The notes under the pieces were generated by a model. That model searched no databases, had not been told where the DNA came from, and saw nothing but the letters and a program-made list of their open reading frames with translations. 38,882 nt of DNA from the NCBI GenBank assembly GCA_021738045.1, contig JAIPCU010000010.1, positions 1-38,882 on the forward strand, written 5' to 3'. Positions 26,173 to 34,339 of the stretch are shown piece by piece. Within the stretch, counting starts at the first letter, position 1. Each line of letters begins with the position of its first letter. This DNA is from Candidatus Methylopumilus sp. GTDB lineage: Bacteria; Pseudomonadota; Gammaproteobacteria; Burkholderiales; Burkholderiaceae_B. A program made the position numbers and the translations under genes.

Positions 26173-27167
26173 TCTACACGTGCGCCTGACAGCTTCACTG
26201 CTTCGGCCCAATTTTTGACTTCAGCATCAATCACCTTCTGAAATTCAGCGGGTGAACTGTTGTTAATTTCTCCACCCATTTCGAGCAAGCGTTGTTGCAT
26301 CCCAGGATCCGCCACGATGCCGCGAACGGTTTGATAGATTTTTTGTCGTAACTCTGTCGTCATCGAAGCCGGGCCAAATAAACCAAACCAAGTTGCGGCA
26401 TTAAAGCCAGGCATGCCGGCTTCGGTCATTGTTGGCACATTAGCTAGCGCGTCAACCCGCGTCGGATGCGCCAAAGCGATCGCACGCAACTTACCTGACT
26501 TGATGTACGGCAACGCTGCAGACAACGTCACAAACGCCACCTGCACCTGTCCTCCGATCAAATCTGTCAACATCGGTGCGTCTCCCTTGTAAGGCACATG
26601 CACGAAAGGCACTCCGGTCTTCGCTTTGAAGAGTTCGCCCGTCAGATGCTGTGGGGTGCCATTGCCCGTCGATGCCATCGACAAGCCATTTTTTTGCGCC
26701 TTTGCGTAAGCCACTAATTCGGGCACCGTAGTGACCGGTAAGGCCGGCGTCGTCACAAACACCAGCGGTATAGTTGAGACCAGAGTGATCGGTGCAAAGT
26801 CTTTAATTGGGTCGTAGTTAAGTTTTTTATACAGACTGGCACTAATCGTGTGAGCTGCAGTCGTCATGAACAGTGTGTAGCCATCACCAGGCGCACGTGA
26901 AAAGGCCTCAGCCGCTACGGTCGTTCCTGCCCCTGGGCGATTGGTCACCACCACCTGCTGCTTCCACACTGCCGGTAATTTTTCAGCAATCAGCCGAGCT
27001 ATCACGTCGGTCGCACCGCCAGCAGGGTAAGGAACAACAATCGTCACGGCTTTTTCAGGAAACTCAGCCGCGTAGGTATTGGTCAAGCTGCCCAAACTCA
27101 ACACCGAGGCCACCAACAAGCCAAAGGTGGTTTGAATCATTCTTTTTGCAAATATATGTTTCATCAT
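26169..27167 (-). CDS. Bug-family (TctC-like) periplasmic solute-binding protein
   Basis: This 332-residue extracytoplasmic receptor belongs to the tripartite tricarboxylate transporter family, which is strongly expanded in Bordetella and relatives. It has a signal peptide ending near TYAAE (residues 31-35), the ligand-loop motif VPYPAGGATDVIAR, the PGAGT and ASTGNGTPQHL segments, and HVPYKGD. No TctA/TctB membrane genes are nearby, as is usual for orphan Bug proteins. It lies 78 bases downstream of an epimerase-type gene on the same strand, suggesting a sugar or sugar-acid ligand, but that is inference. Two adjacent ATGs at 27167 and 27164 are possible starts, and AGAG just upstream favours the second slightly. 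Confidence 0.9.
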   Translation of the reverse strand: MMKHIFAKRMIQTTFGLLVASVLSLGSLTNTYAAEFPEKAVTIVVPYPAGGATDVIARLIAEKLPAVWKQQVVVTNRPGAGTTVAAEAFSRAPGDGYTLFMTTAAHTISASLYKKLNYDPIKDFAPITLVSTIPLVFVTTPALPVTTVPELVAYAKAQKNGLSMASTGNGTPQHLTGELFKAKTGVPFVHVPYKGDAPMLTDLIGGQVQVAFVTLSAALPYIKSGKLRAIALAHPTRVDALANVPTMTEAGMPGFNAATWFGLFGPASMTTELRQKIYQTVRGIVADPGMQQRLLEMGGEINNSSPAEFQKVIDAEVKNWAEAVKLSGARVD

Positions 27168-27245
27168 ATTCTCTGTTGCCTAAGGGATTATCTCTGCGAC
27201 TGAGTCAATCTTCACTAGTCACCGTATTGGATTTGGCCTGTTGCC

Positions 27246-28265
27246 TTATTTGTTTTGTTGTTCAAGCCACGCCAACAAACGAGTCACACCCTCTTTCATG
27301 GTGACGACAGGTTTCCAGCCAATCACTTCGCCGGCTTTGTCATGTGGGATATGAAATGCGCCACCTGAAGTTAAGCGAACTTTGCCCGGAGGATCTGGAC
27401 GAATCTCTGGTTTAAGCGAGCTTTTGCAATACTCAAGTACCAATTGGACGAGCTCGCCTGTTGTGATGGGCGCTGGGCCAGACACGTTAACCGCTACATC
27501 GGTCGCTTTGCTTTGCAAGGCTGCCACGTTGGCACGGGCAACGTCTGAGACATGCACAAAGTGCTTGGTATCGGTACCATCACCGGGCAAGACAGGCGCC
27601 TGACCTTTTTTTACAAGGTCGTAGGTTTCCATGATGTAAAGCGAGTTGGCCGCGCGGTAGTGTTGGCGCTCGCCATACACGGTTGAGTAACGCAAGACCA
27701 CGTAATCTTGACCTGCGCTTTGGTGATAGTGGCGACACAACTGCTCGCCCATAATTTTTGAAGCCCCGTACAAAATCGCGGCGGGCGGTGCACCGACAGA
27801 ATAAAAGGGGGTCTCTTCGTGCAACGCACCCTTAATACCGGTACCGTAGCCGTACACCGCATTCGATGACGCGAACACAACTTTCTTAACTTGATTGACA
27901 CGGCAAGCTTCAAGCATATTTTGTGCGCCGCGTATATTGACATCGACTGCTTGCCAGGGCGTTTGCGAAAACCCTAAGGTCATATAAGCGGCCAAATGCA
28001 CCACGCCGTCTACGCCTTTGGTCGCATCTAACAAATCAGGCAAGCGCATTAAATCTGCACGCACGATTTTGATTCGCGGATCATTTTGCAAGTGGGCGAT
28101 GGCATCCATCGAGCCAAACGAGAAGTTATCAAGAAGAAGAACTTCGCGAGCACCTTCTTTGAGTAACAAGTCTGCAGTGTGCGACCCCACCAGGCTGGCA
28201 GCGCCAGCGATCAGAATCCGTGACTCTTTAATATTTAAAGCCTTGCCTTGTTTAACCGTTGCCAT
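27246..28265 (-). CDS. NAD-dependent epimerase/dehydratase, sugar-nucleotide type
   Basis: This 339-residue extended short-chain dehydrogenase has a Rossmann fold at the N-terminus with GAASLVG at 21-27 (one glycine of the usual GxxGxxG replaced by alanine), serines 133-134, and the catalytic pair Y166 and K170 in YGASK. The YSTVYGERQH and HVSDVARANVAAL segments fit UDP-glucose 4-epimerase-like enzymes. The actual substrate could be a nucleotide sugar or a free sugar acid derivative. ATG 28265 begins the natural N-terminus, and a longer upstream reading is basic and unlike the family. A Bug-type binding protein follows, perhaps in one operon. Confidence 0.82.
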   Translation of the reverse strand: MATVKQGKALNIKESRILIAGAASLVGSHTADLLLKEGAREVLLLDNFSFGSMDAIAHLQNDPRIKIVRADLMRLPDLLDATKGVDGVVHLAAYMTLGFSQTPWQAVDVNIRGAQNMLEACRVNQVKKVVFASSNAVYGYGTGIKGALHEETPFYSVGAPPAAILYGASKIMGEQLCRHYHQSAGQDYVVLRYSTVYGERQHYRAANSLYIMETYDLVKKGQAPVLPGDGTDTKHFVHVSDVARANVAALQSKATDVAVNVSGPAPITTGELVQLVLEYCKSSLKPEIRPDPPGKVRLTSGGAFHIPHDKAGEVIGWKPVVTMKEGVTRLLAWLEQQNK

Positions 28266-28414
28266 GTTCGTATGATCTCGTTTTTTTAATGAAGTGATTT
28301 TTCTAATCGTACTCAAAGGGGTCCTACCACCGCAAACTCTTTCACTCTTTTGGGCCAATTGCAGCCGTTCAACCCACTTGAGCGCTTCCCTTTTTGCTGC
28401 TCAGTGAACGCCCT

Positions 28415-28478
28415 CTCAGTATTTTGCCTCACGTCACCGGCTTCAACTCAGTACTTCGCGTCACGTCGCCGGTTTTAA
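28415..28478. repeat. 32-bp tandem duplication covering the 3' end of the NDUFA9-like gene
   Basis: Units 28415-28446 and 28447-28478 are identical at 26 of 32 positions. The downstream-proximal unit includes the last codons and stop of the minus-strand gene (LKPAT-stop). The other copy still reads LKPVT-stop in the aligned frame, with third-position changes. The remaining spacer up to the epimerase start (28266-28414) holds no gene or clear promoter. Confidence 0.6.
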
Positions 28479-29381
28479 ATAAATTGGCGCAACAGACTCA
28501 AGCGGCGTTACCACCAAATTTAAATCAGCAGACATCGGTTCGGTGCTGACGTTATCCACCGATAACGACAGTAAGTTATCGCGTGATAGCAGTGGGTCGC
28601 CCGGCATGCATTCAAAGACTCGGGCTTGTAAGCGCCCAAGCGACATCGGCAACTCAACGACCATGCGTGGATGACCGCTCCAGAGGGCCGCTAGCTTGAC
28701 CAACTCGCCAAGCGAGTAAGTGCGGGGGCCAGCCAAGTCGTACGTATGATTAGCTGCTGCGGGCAAGGTCAAGACGTTCATCACTGCGCTTGCCACATCG
28801 CCCACATACACAGGCTGCATTTTTGCGCTGGCGCCCGCGATGGGCAGCACAAACAAGAAACGCGCCAACTGCGCAAACATATTCATAAATTTATCCTCAG
28901 GCCCAAACACCACCGAGGGCCTAAAGATCGTGAAATCGCCCACCCCTTGGGTGGAGAAGATATTGCGGATCGCTTGCTCGCCCGCTGCCTTCGAACGTAA
29001 ATAGCCGCTTGGGCCTTGTAAATCAGCACCCAAGGCACTGAGATGAATAAACCTTTTCACCTGATGCGTGCGGCACGCCTGTGCGATGCGACGAGGCAAT
29101 TGGACGTGCGCGCGATCAAAGTCGGCCCCAAAAGGCTGCCCCTCGCGGCTGTGCAAAATGCCGACGAAATTCATCACGATGTCGCACCCCGCCACCAGGC
29201 GCTCTAGCGTGGCATCGTCGTGAATATCGGCTTGCATCACCGTGACCGTTGGGTGCACCAACAATTCGCGACCATGCTGAAACTGACGGGTCGGTACATG
29301 GACAACATGACCCTGCGCCACCAAGCGGCCAACCACTTGCCGCCCAATAAACCCTGCCCCACCAATTGCCAGAATGCGCAT
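28461..29381 (-). CDS. NDUFA9-like NAD(P)-binding protein (atypical SDR)
   Basis: This 306-residue Rossmann-fold protein belongs to the group related to the complex I subunit NDUFA9 and to NAD-dependent epimerases. GGAGFIG is at 7-13, FVGIL and HLSALGAD follow, the SKAAGE segment replaces a full YxxxK active site, and FRPSVVFGPED is typical of the group. Such proteins are thought to bind a nucleotide without a known sugar reaction, and their bacterial role is undefined. ATG 29381 follows a GGGGG stretch four bases upstream, and an earlier in-frame TTG overlaps the upstream gene. It lies 17 bases after the threonine dehydratase-like gene and is probably co-transcribed with it. Confidence 0.85.
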   Translation of the reverse strand: MRILAIGGAGFIGRQVVGRLVAQGHVVHVPTRQFQHGRELLVHPTVTVMQADIHDDATLERLVAGCDIVMNFVGILHSREGQPFGADFDRAHVQLPRRIAQACRTHQVKRFIHLSALGADLQGPSGYLRSKAAGEQAIRNIFSTQGVGDFTIFRPSVVFGPEDKFMNMFAQLARFLFVLPIAGASAKMQPVYVGDVASAVMNVLTLPAAANHTYDLAGPRTYSLGELVKLAALWSGHPRMVVELPMSLGRLQARVFECMPGDPLLSRDNLLSLSVDNVSTEPMSADLNLVVTPLESVAPIYLKPAT

Positions 29382-29398
29382 ACAACCCCCAAAGAGAC

Positions 29399-30370
29399 TC
29401 AAGCCTGTGTGATAAAACTCGCGTAGGATTTTAAGTCTACATTACCACCACTCAAGATCACGCCCACTCGCGCGCCTGGCGGTACGGCCAGGGCCCCGTG
29501 CATGACAGCAGCGGCAGCTAGGCAGCCGGTCGGTTCAACGATGATTTTCATCCGCTCGCCAAAGAACTTCATCGTGTCAACCAGTTGTGTGTCGGTGACG
29601 GTCAAAATATCAGTGACTTTTTGTTGGATGACGCCAAAGGTCAGCTTGCCTAAGTACAGCGTTAAGGCGCCATCGGCAATCGAGCGCGGCGGCTCGATGC
29701 GTACGACCTCGCCTTTACGAAACGATTGCTGACCATCATTACCTGCTTCGGGCTCAACACCGTAGACCTTACACTTCGGGCTCAAGACAGCCGCCGACAA
29801 CGCACTACCCGCCAGCAAACCGCCCCCACCCAGACAGACCAGCAAATAATCTAACTCACCTACGTCTTCAAACAACTCTTTTGCCGCGGTGCCCTGGCCC
29901 GCAATGACATGCAGATGATCGTATGGCGGGATGATCACCATGCCCGTTTTTTGCTGAAGCGCGCGTGCAACGTCTTCACGGTCTTCTTGATAACGATCAT
30001 AGCTAACCACCGTGGCGCCGTAGCCCTCAGTCGCAGCTTTTTTAGCCACCGGGGCATCGTGCGGCATGATGATGGTGGTTGCGACACCTAATAACCTGCC
30101 AGCTAAGGCAATCGCCTGCGCATGATTGCCAGACGAATAGGTCAAGACCCCAGCGCGGCGCTGTTCGGGCGACAAGTTCGCAATCGCGTTGTAGCCGCCT
30201 CTGAATTTAAACGCGCCCATGCGCTGCAGGTTTTCGCACTTAAAGAACAGCTTTGCACCAGTCAGGCGATCTGCTGTGTCTGAGGTCATCACGGGGGTAC
30301 GGTGCGCCACACCCTTGAGGGTGACCGCAGCACGAGCAACATCATCATAAGTAGGCAAAACTAGCGACAT
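29399..30370 (-). CDS. PLP-dependent threonine/serine dehydratase-like enzyme
   Basis: This 323-residue fold-type II PLP enzyme has the Schiff-base lysine K55 in GAFKFRGGYNA, the phosphate-binding SSGNHAQA loop, a second glycine-rich loop CLGGGGLLAG and a C-terminal SGGNVD motif that contacts the pyridine ring. It has no regulatory ACT domain. Its length and motifs fit catabolic threonine dehydratase, serine racemase or threo-3-hydroxyaspartate dehydratase, which cannot be told apart here. A TACACT box lies about 36 bases upstream of the ATG. Confidence 0.88.
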   Translation of the reverse strand: MSLVLPTYDDVARAAVTLKGVAHRTPVMTSDTADRLTGAKLFFKCENLQRMGAFKFRGGYNAIANLSPEQRRAGVLTYSSGNHAQAIALAGRLLGVATTIIMPHDAPVAKKAATEGYGATVVSYDRYQEDREDVARALQQKTGMVIIPPYDHLHVIAGQGTAAKELFEDVGELDYLLVCLGGGGLLAGSALSAAVLSPKCKVYGVEPEAGNDGQQSFRKGEVVRIEPPRSIADGALTLYLGKLTFGVIQQKVTDILTVTDTQLVDTMKFFGERMKIIVEPTGCLAAAAVMHGALAVPPGARVGVILSGGNVDLKSYASFITQA

Positions 30371-30406
30371 GAGTTTTCTCTGAAATAGGGGATCAACGTG
30401 AGGGAT

Positions 30407-30412
30407 AGTGTA
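30407..30412 (-). promoter_or_regulatory. Candidate -10 box for the threonine dehydratase-like gene
   Basis: TACACT (then ATC) reads on the minus strand 36 bases before ATG 30370, in the spacer divergent from ruvB. -35 not convincing. Confidence 0.4.
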
Positions 30413-30469
30413 CGATTGTCTAGGCGATTTTGCGCCAGCTGCAATTCTGATACCAAAGATCCTACTTTC

Positions 30470-31534
30470 ATGGCTATACAGTCCGATTCTTTAAATTCTC
30501 GCCCCGAGCCAACCCGTTTGGTCGCCCCTCAGGCGACTTCGCCCAACGAAGAATCCATCGAACGCGCCTTGCGCCCCCGCGCGCTTGAAGAGTACGTCGG
30601 CCAACAACGGGTGCGCGAGCAACTACAGATCTTTATCTCAGCCGCTCGCAACCGCCAAGAATCGCTCGATCATGTCCTGCTCTTTGGCCCTCCAGGCTTA
30701 GGCAAAACGACATTAGCCCACATCATCGCCCACGAAATGGGTGTCAATTTGCGCCAAACTTCTGGGCCCGTGCTTGAGCGACCAGGTGATCTGGCCGCTT
30801 TACTGACCAACCTTGAACGCAACGACGTGTTGTTTATCGATGAAATCCACCGTTTATCACCCGTGGTCGAAGAAATTCTCTACCCCGCGCTTGAAGATTT
30901 TCAAATTGATATTTTGATTGGTGAAGGTCCGGCGGCGCGTAGTGTCAAACTCGATTTACAGCCCTTTACGCTGGTGGGCGCCACCACCCGTGCCGGGATG
31001 CTGACCAACCCGCTACGCGATCGCTTTGGGATTGTGTCGCGTCTAGAGTTTTATACACCCGACGAACTCACCCGCATCGCCACCCGCAGTGCAGGTTTGC
31101 TGCAAGTGCCCATCACCCCAGAGGGCGCCTCAGAAGTTGCCCGCCGCGCGCGTGGCACGCCGCGTATCGCGAATCGGTTGCTGCGCCGCGTACGCGACTA
31201 CGCGCAAGTCAAAGCCAATGGCACCATTGATGATGCCGTCGCCAAGGCCGCCTTATCTATGCTTGAAGTCGACCCGCAAGGCTTAGACTTAATGGATCGT
31301 AAGCTCCTTGAAGCGATCATTCATAAATTTGACGGTGGCCCGGTTGGGGTGGACAGCTTAGCGGCGGCGATCGGCGAAGAGCGCGACACCATCGAAGACG
31401 TGATCGAACCGTATCTGATTCAGCATGGTTATTTACAACGTACGTCGCGCGGCCGCATGGCCACGCAAACCACCTGGCGCCATTTGGGCTTAAAGCCACC
31501 CAGTACGACAGCAGACGGCAAACTGTTCGATTGA
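30470..31534 (+). CDS. ruvB: Holliday junction branch migration ATPase RuvB
   Basis: This 354-residue AAA+ motor drives branch migration with RuvA. Walker [10 protein letters not shown] starts at residue 73, Walker B is FIDEIHRL, the sensor region is [10 protein letters not shown], and the arginine finger region and winged-helix C-terminus ([13 protein letters not shown]) are intact. ATG 30470 gives the expected short variable leader before the conserved [15 protein letters not shown]. It is separated from ruvCA by four minus-strand genes and has its own promoter region in the 99-base spacer. Confidence 0.95.
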   Translation: MAIQSDSLNSRPEPTRLVAPQATSPNEESIERALRPRALEEYVGQQRVREQLQIFISAARNRQESLDHVLLFGPPGLGKTTLAHIIAHEMGVNLRQTSGPVLERPGDLAALLTNLERNDVLFIDEIHRLSPVVEEILYPALEDFQIDILIGEGPAARSVKLDLQPFTLVGATTRAGMLTNPLRDRFGIVSRLEFYTPDELTRIATRSAGLLQVPITPEGASEVARRARGTPRIANRLLRRVRDYAQVKANGTIDDAVAKAALSMLEVDPQGLDLMDRKLLEAIIHKFDGGPVGVDSLAAAIGEERDTIEDVIEPYLIQHGYLQRTSRGRMATQTTWRHLGLKPPSTTADGKLFD

Positions 31535-31568
31535 CGCCTAGACGCTGGCGGGTGGGCGATGCGTAGCT

Positions 31569-31631
31569 TTTAGGCAGAGGCGAAATATTTCAATTCACTA
31601 AACCGTCAGCGCCCAATGGCTCTTGCCTAAA
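31569..31631. terminator. Inverted repeat between convergent ruvB and recQ
   Basis: TTTAGGCA (31569-31576) is the reverse complement of TGCCTAAA (31624-31631), and imperfect pairing may continue inward (GAGGC with GCTCT). The loop is long (about 47 bases). It lies in the 119-base spacer between the two stop codons and could end transcripts from both sides, but lacks a T tract. Confidence 0.35.
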
Positions 31632-31653
31632 TCCGGCGCACTGTCATCTCAAA

Positions 31654-33516
31654 TCAATTCGCGTCTTCAAACTCAGCAATACACGCCAAAATCGATTCGC
31701 CGTAAGACTCGAGTTTTTTTGCGCCAACGCCGTTCACATGCGAAAGCGCCTCGAGGCTATCGGGCCGCGCTAGGGCAATCTCACGCAAACTCGCATCGTG
31801 AAAAATGACGTAAGCAGGCACCCCGTGGCTGCGCGCAATACCTGCGCGCCACGCGCGCAAAGCTTCAAAAATTGGCTGCGCAGCAAGCGGCAAATCAGAT
31901 TGTGGGGCTTTGCTGCGGGGGGTAGTACCTGCGCGCCCCGAGCGCTCGGTCACGCGCTCAGCTTCGCGACGCAACAGCAAGGTGCGTTCGCCCTTTAGCA
32001 CTGCACGGCTTTGATCCGTGAGCGCGAGCGTGCCATAGCCCTCTTGATCGACCATCAGCAAACTGTGCGCCAACAACTGCCGCAAGACACTGCGCCAGGC
32101 TTGTTCAGACAGGTCTTGACCAATCCCAAACACCGTCAACGAACCGTGACCGTGCTCAAGGACACGCGGCGTTTGTTTGCCGCGCAAAATATCAATCAAA
32201 TGACCAGCCCCATAGCGTTGGCCGCGCTCTTTCCAGAGCCGATAAATGGTGGACAACATTTTTTGAGCAGCCACCGTGCCATCCCACGCCTCAGGAGGCA
32301 CCAAACAATTGTCGCAATTGCCGCAGGCCGACATGGTTTGGCCAAAATATTGCAGCAACCGTTGGCGACGGCACGAAATGGTTTCGCATAAGCCCAGCAT
32401 GGCATCTAGCTGCGACCCTAACCTGCGCCTAAACGAATCATCGCCGCTTGACTCGTCGATCATACGGCGCTGCTGCACCACATCTTGTAAGCCATAGGCC
32501 AGCCAAGCGGTCGCCGGCGTGCCGTCACGTCCGGCCCGACCGGTTTCTTGGTAATAACCTTCGACCGACTTAGGCATATCAATGTGCGCCACAAAACGCA
32601 CATCGGGCTTATCAATCCCCATCCCAAACGCAATCGTCGCAACCATCACGATGCCGTCTTCGCGCAAAAATCTAGATTGATTTTTGGCGCGCACCGCGGG
32701 CCCTAATCCAGCGTGGTAAGGCAAGGCCTCAATGCCCTGAGCACACAAAAACTCAGCCGTCTCATCAACCTTATTGCGCGACAAGCAATACACAATGCCC
32801 GCATCGCCGGCGTGTTCTTGTCGCAACAATTGCAGTAACTGCTTACGCACCTCTTGCTTTTCGACGATGTGATAGCGAATATTGGGCCGATCAAAGCTCG
32901 CCACAAAATGGCGCGCCTCGCCCAAGGCAAGGCGTTCTGCGATTTCAGTACGGGTGACATCCGTCGCCGTGGCAGTGAGTGCAATCCGCGGCACGTTTGG
33001 CCATCGCTCGTGCAACATCGACAAGCCAAGATACTCAGGCCTGAAATCATGCCCCCACTGCGAGACGCAATGCGCCTCGTCAATCGCAAACAGGGCCAAT
33101 TTACCGCGCGCGAGCAACTGCAGGCAGCGCTCAGTCAGCAAACGCTCGGGTGCCACGTACAACAGATCAAGTTCGCCGGCCAAAAAAGCCTGCTCAACCT
33201 CGCGCGAATCTTGCCAATCTTGGGTAGAGTTTAAAAAAGCCGCCCGAACGCCAAGTTCTGTGAGCGCATCGACTTGATCTTGCATCAGGGCAATCAAGGG
33301 CGAAATCACAATCCCGACACCCGAACGCACAAGCGCAGGCACCTGATAACAAAGGGATTTTCCGGCACCGGTGGGCATCAACACCAAGGCATCACCACCA
33401 CCGATCACATGCTCGACAATCGCCTGCTGGTCGCCGCGAAACGACTCATAGCCAAACACCGTTGCCAGCACCCGTGAGGCGCCAGATTTGGCTTTTGCAT
33501 CAATCGTCATTGTCAT
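31654..33516 (-). CDS. recQ: ATP-dependent DNA helicase RecQ
   Basis: This 620-residue 3'-5' DNA helicase acts in recombination and fork repair. Walker A PTGAGKS is at 48-54. The DEAH box with the RecQ aromatic loop ([17 protein letters not shown]) follows, then [10 protein letters not shown], the four-cysteine zinc site (ISCRRQR and CGNCDNC), a winged-helix RQC domain and a C-terminal HRDC domain ([16 protein letters not shown]). ATG 33516 lies six bases after a TACAAT box. An in-frame GTG at 33549 would sit upstream of that box. The gene is convergent with ruvB. Confidence 0.93.
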   Translation of the reverse strand: MTMTIDAKAKSGASRVLATVFGYESFRGDQQAIVEHVIGGGDALVLMPTGAGKSLCYQVPALVRSGVGIVISPLIALMQDQVDALTELGVRAAFLNSTQDWQDSREVEQAFLAGELDLLYVAPERLLTERCLQLLARGKLALFAIDEAHCVSQWGHDFRPEYLGLSMLHERWPNVPRIALTATATDVTRTEIAERLALGEARHFVASFDRPNIRYHIVEKQEVRKQLLQLLRQEHAGDAGIVYCLSRNKVDETAEFLCAQGIEALPYHAGLGPAVRAKNQSRFLREDGIVMVATIAFGMGIDKPDVRFVAHIDMPKSVEGYYQETGRAGRDGTPATAWLAYGLQDVVQQRRMIDESSGDDSFRRRLGSQLDAMLGLCETISCRRQRLLQYFGQTMSACGNCDNCLVPPEAWDGTVAAQKMLSTIYRLWKERGQRYGAGHLIDILRGKQTPRVLEHGHGSLTVFGIGQDLSEQAWRSVLRQLLAHSLLMVDQEGYGTLALTDQSRAVLKGERTLLLRREAERVTERSGRAGTTPRSKAPQSDLPLAAQPIFEALRAWRAGIARSHGVPAYVIFHDASLREIALARPDSLEALSHVNGVGAKKLESYGESILACIAEFEDAN

Positions 33517-33522
33517 ATCGGT

Positions 33523-33528
33523 ATTGTA
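33523..33528 (-). promoter_or_regulatory. Candidate -10 box six bases from the recQ ATG (leaderless layout)
   Basis: TACAAT on the minus strand ends exactly six bases before ATG 33516 and no Shine-Dalgarno is present. It argues for the ATG over the upstream GTG. Confidence 0.45.
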
Positions 33529-33622
33529 GGGGATTCGCTCAAGGTGCACGTACGCTTAAAAGATCATTTCAATTGATTTCAAGCCGCTTGCCCAAACCCA
33601 CGCCGCGTTGCACACTCTTGGT

Positions 33623-34339
33623 ATGGATTCTCGAACTGGCACTGAACCGCGCATCAAGATTTTAGTGGTCGATGACGACCCTGCTCTGCGTCAACTACTC
33701 GCTGACTATCTCAACAAGCATGGCTTTGACACCCTGCTCGCGCCAGACGCGACCGATCTCGCGGCGCGTATCTTACGCTTTGCCCCCGAACTGATCGTGC
33801 TTGACCGCATGATGCCTGGGGGCGACGGCGCCGAAGCCTGCCGCGCTCTGCGAGCGCAGGGTGAAGACATTCCCGTCATTCTGTTAACCGCACGCGACGA
33901 ATCCGTTGACCGCATTATCGGTCTTGAGGCGGGCGCCGATGACTATGTTGGCAAGCCGTTTGACCCACGCGAATTACTTGCCCGCATTCAAGCCGTACTG
34001 CGTCGCAAGCGCGGCGCCTCGGCACTGACCAAAAATGCGCCGGTGCAGTTTGGTGCCTTTACGTTTGATCCAGTCATGCGCCAACTGCTGCGCGGCCTTG
34101 AAGTCGTCAAGCTGACCGGAGGTGAAATCAACCTGCTTGAAGCCTTAATTCGCAACCCGGGCAAACCTCTTTCACGTGAACGACTGCTGACACTGGCTCG
34201 CGATGACGAATCTGGTGAGCGCAATGATCGCGCCATCGACATTGCCATTTTGCGCCTGCGTCGCGCCCTTGAAGACGACCCCAAACAGCCTCGCTGGATA
34301 CAAACGGTCTGGGGTACCGGCTATCGCTTTTCGCCGTGA
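33623..34339 (+). CDS. ompR: OmpR-family response regulator
   Basis: This 238-residue regulator has a receiver domain with acidic pocket D17-D19, phosphoacceptor D61 (IVLDRMMPG), the T and K positions in LLTARDE and GKPFDP, then a C-terminal winged helix (LTGGEINLLEAL to VWGTGYRFSP). Its stop overlaps the GTG of the sensor kinase gene by four bases, so both are coupled. The closest type is OmpR of EnvZ/OmpR systems, which respond to envelope and osmotic conditions. The cydAB-like pair lies downstream on the opposite strand. Confidence 0.88.
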   Translation: MDSRTGTEPRIKILVVDDDPALRQLLADYLNKHGFDTLLAPDATDLAARILRFAPELIVLDRMMPGGDGAEACRALRAQGEDIPVILLTARDESVDRIIGLEAGADDYVGKPFDPRELLARIQAVLRRKRGASALTKNAPVQFGAFTFDPVMRQLLRGLEVVKLTGGEINLLEALIRNPGKPLSRERLLTLARDDESGERNDRAIDIAILRLRRALEDDPKQPRWIQTVWGTGYRFSP

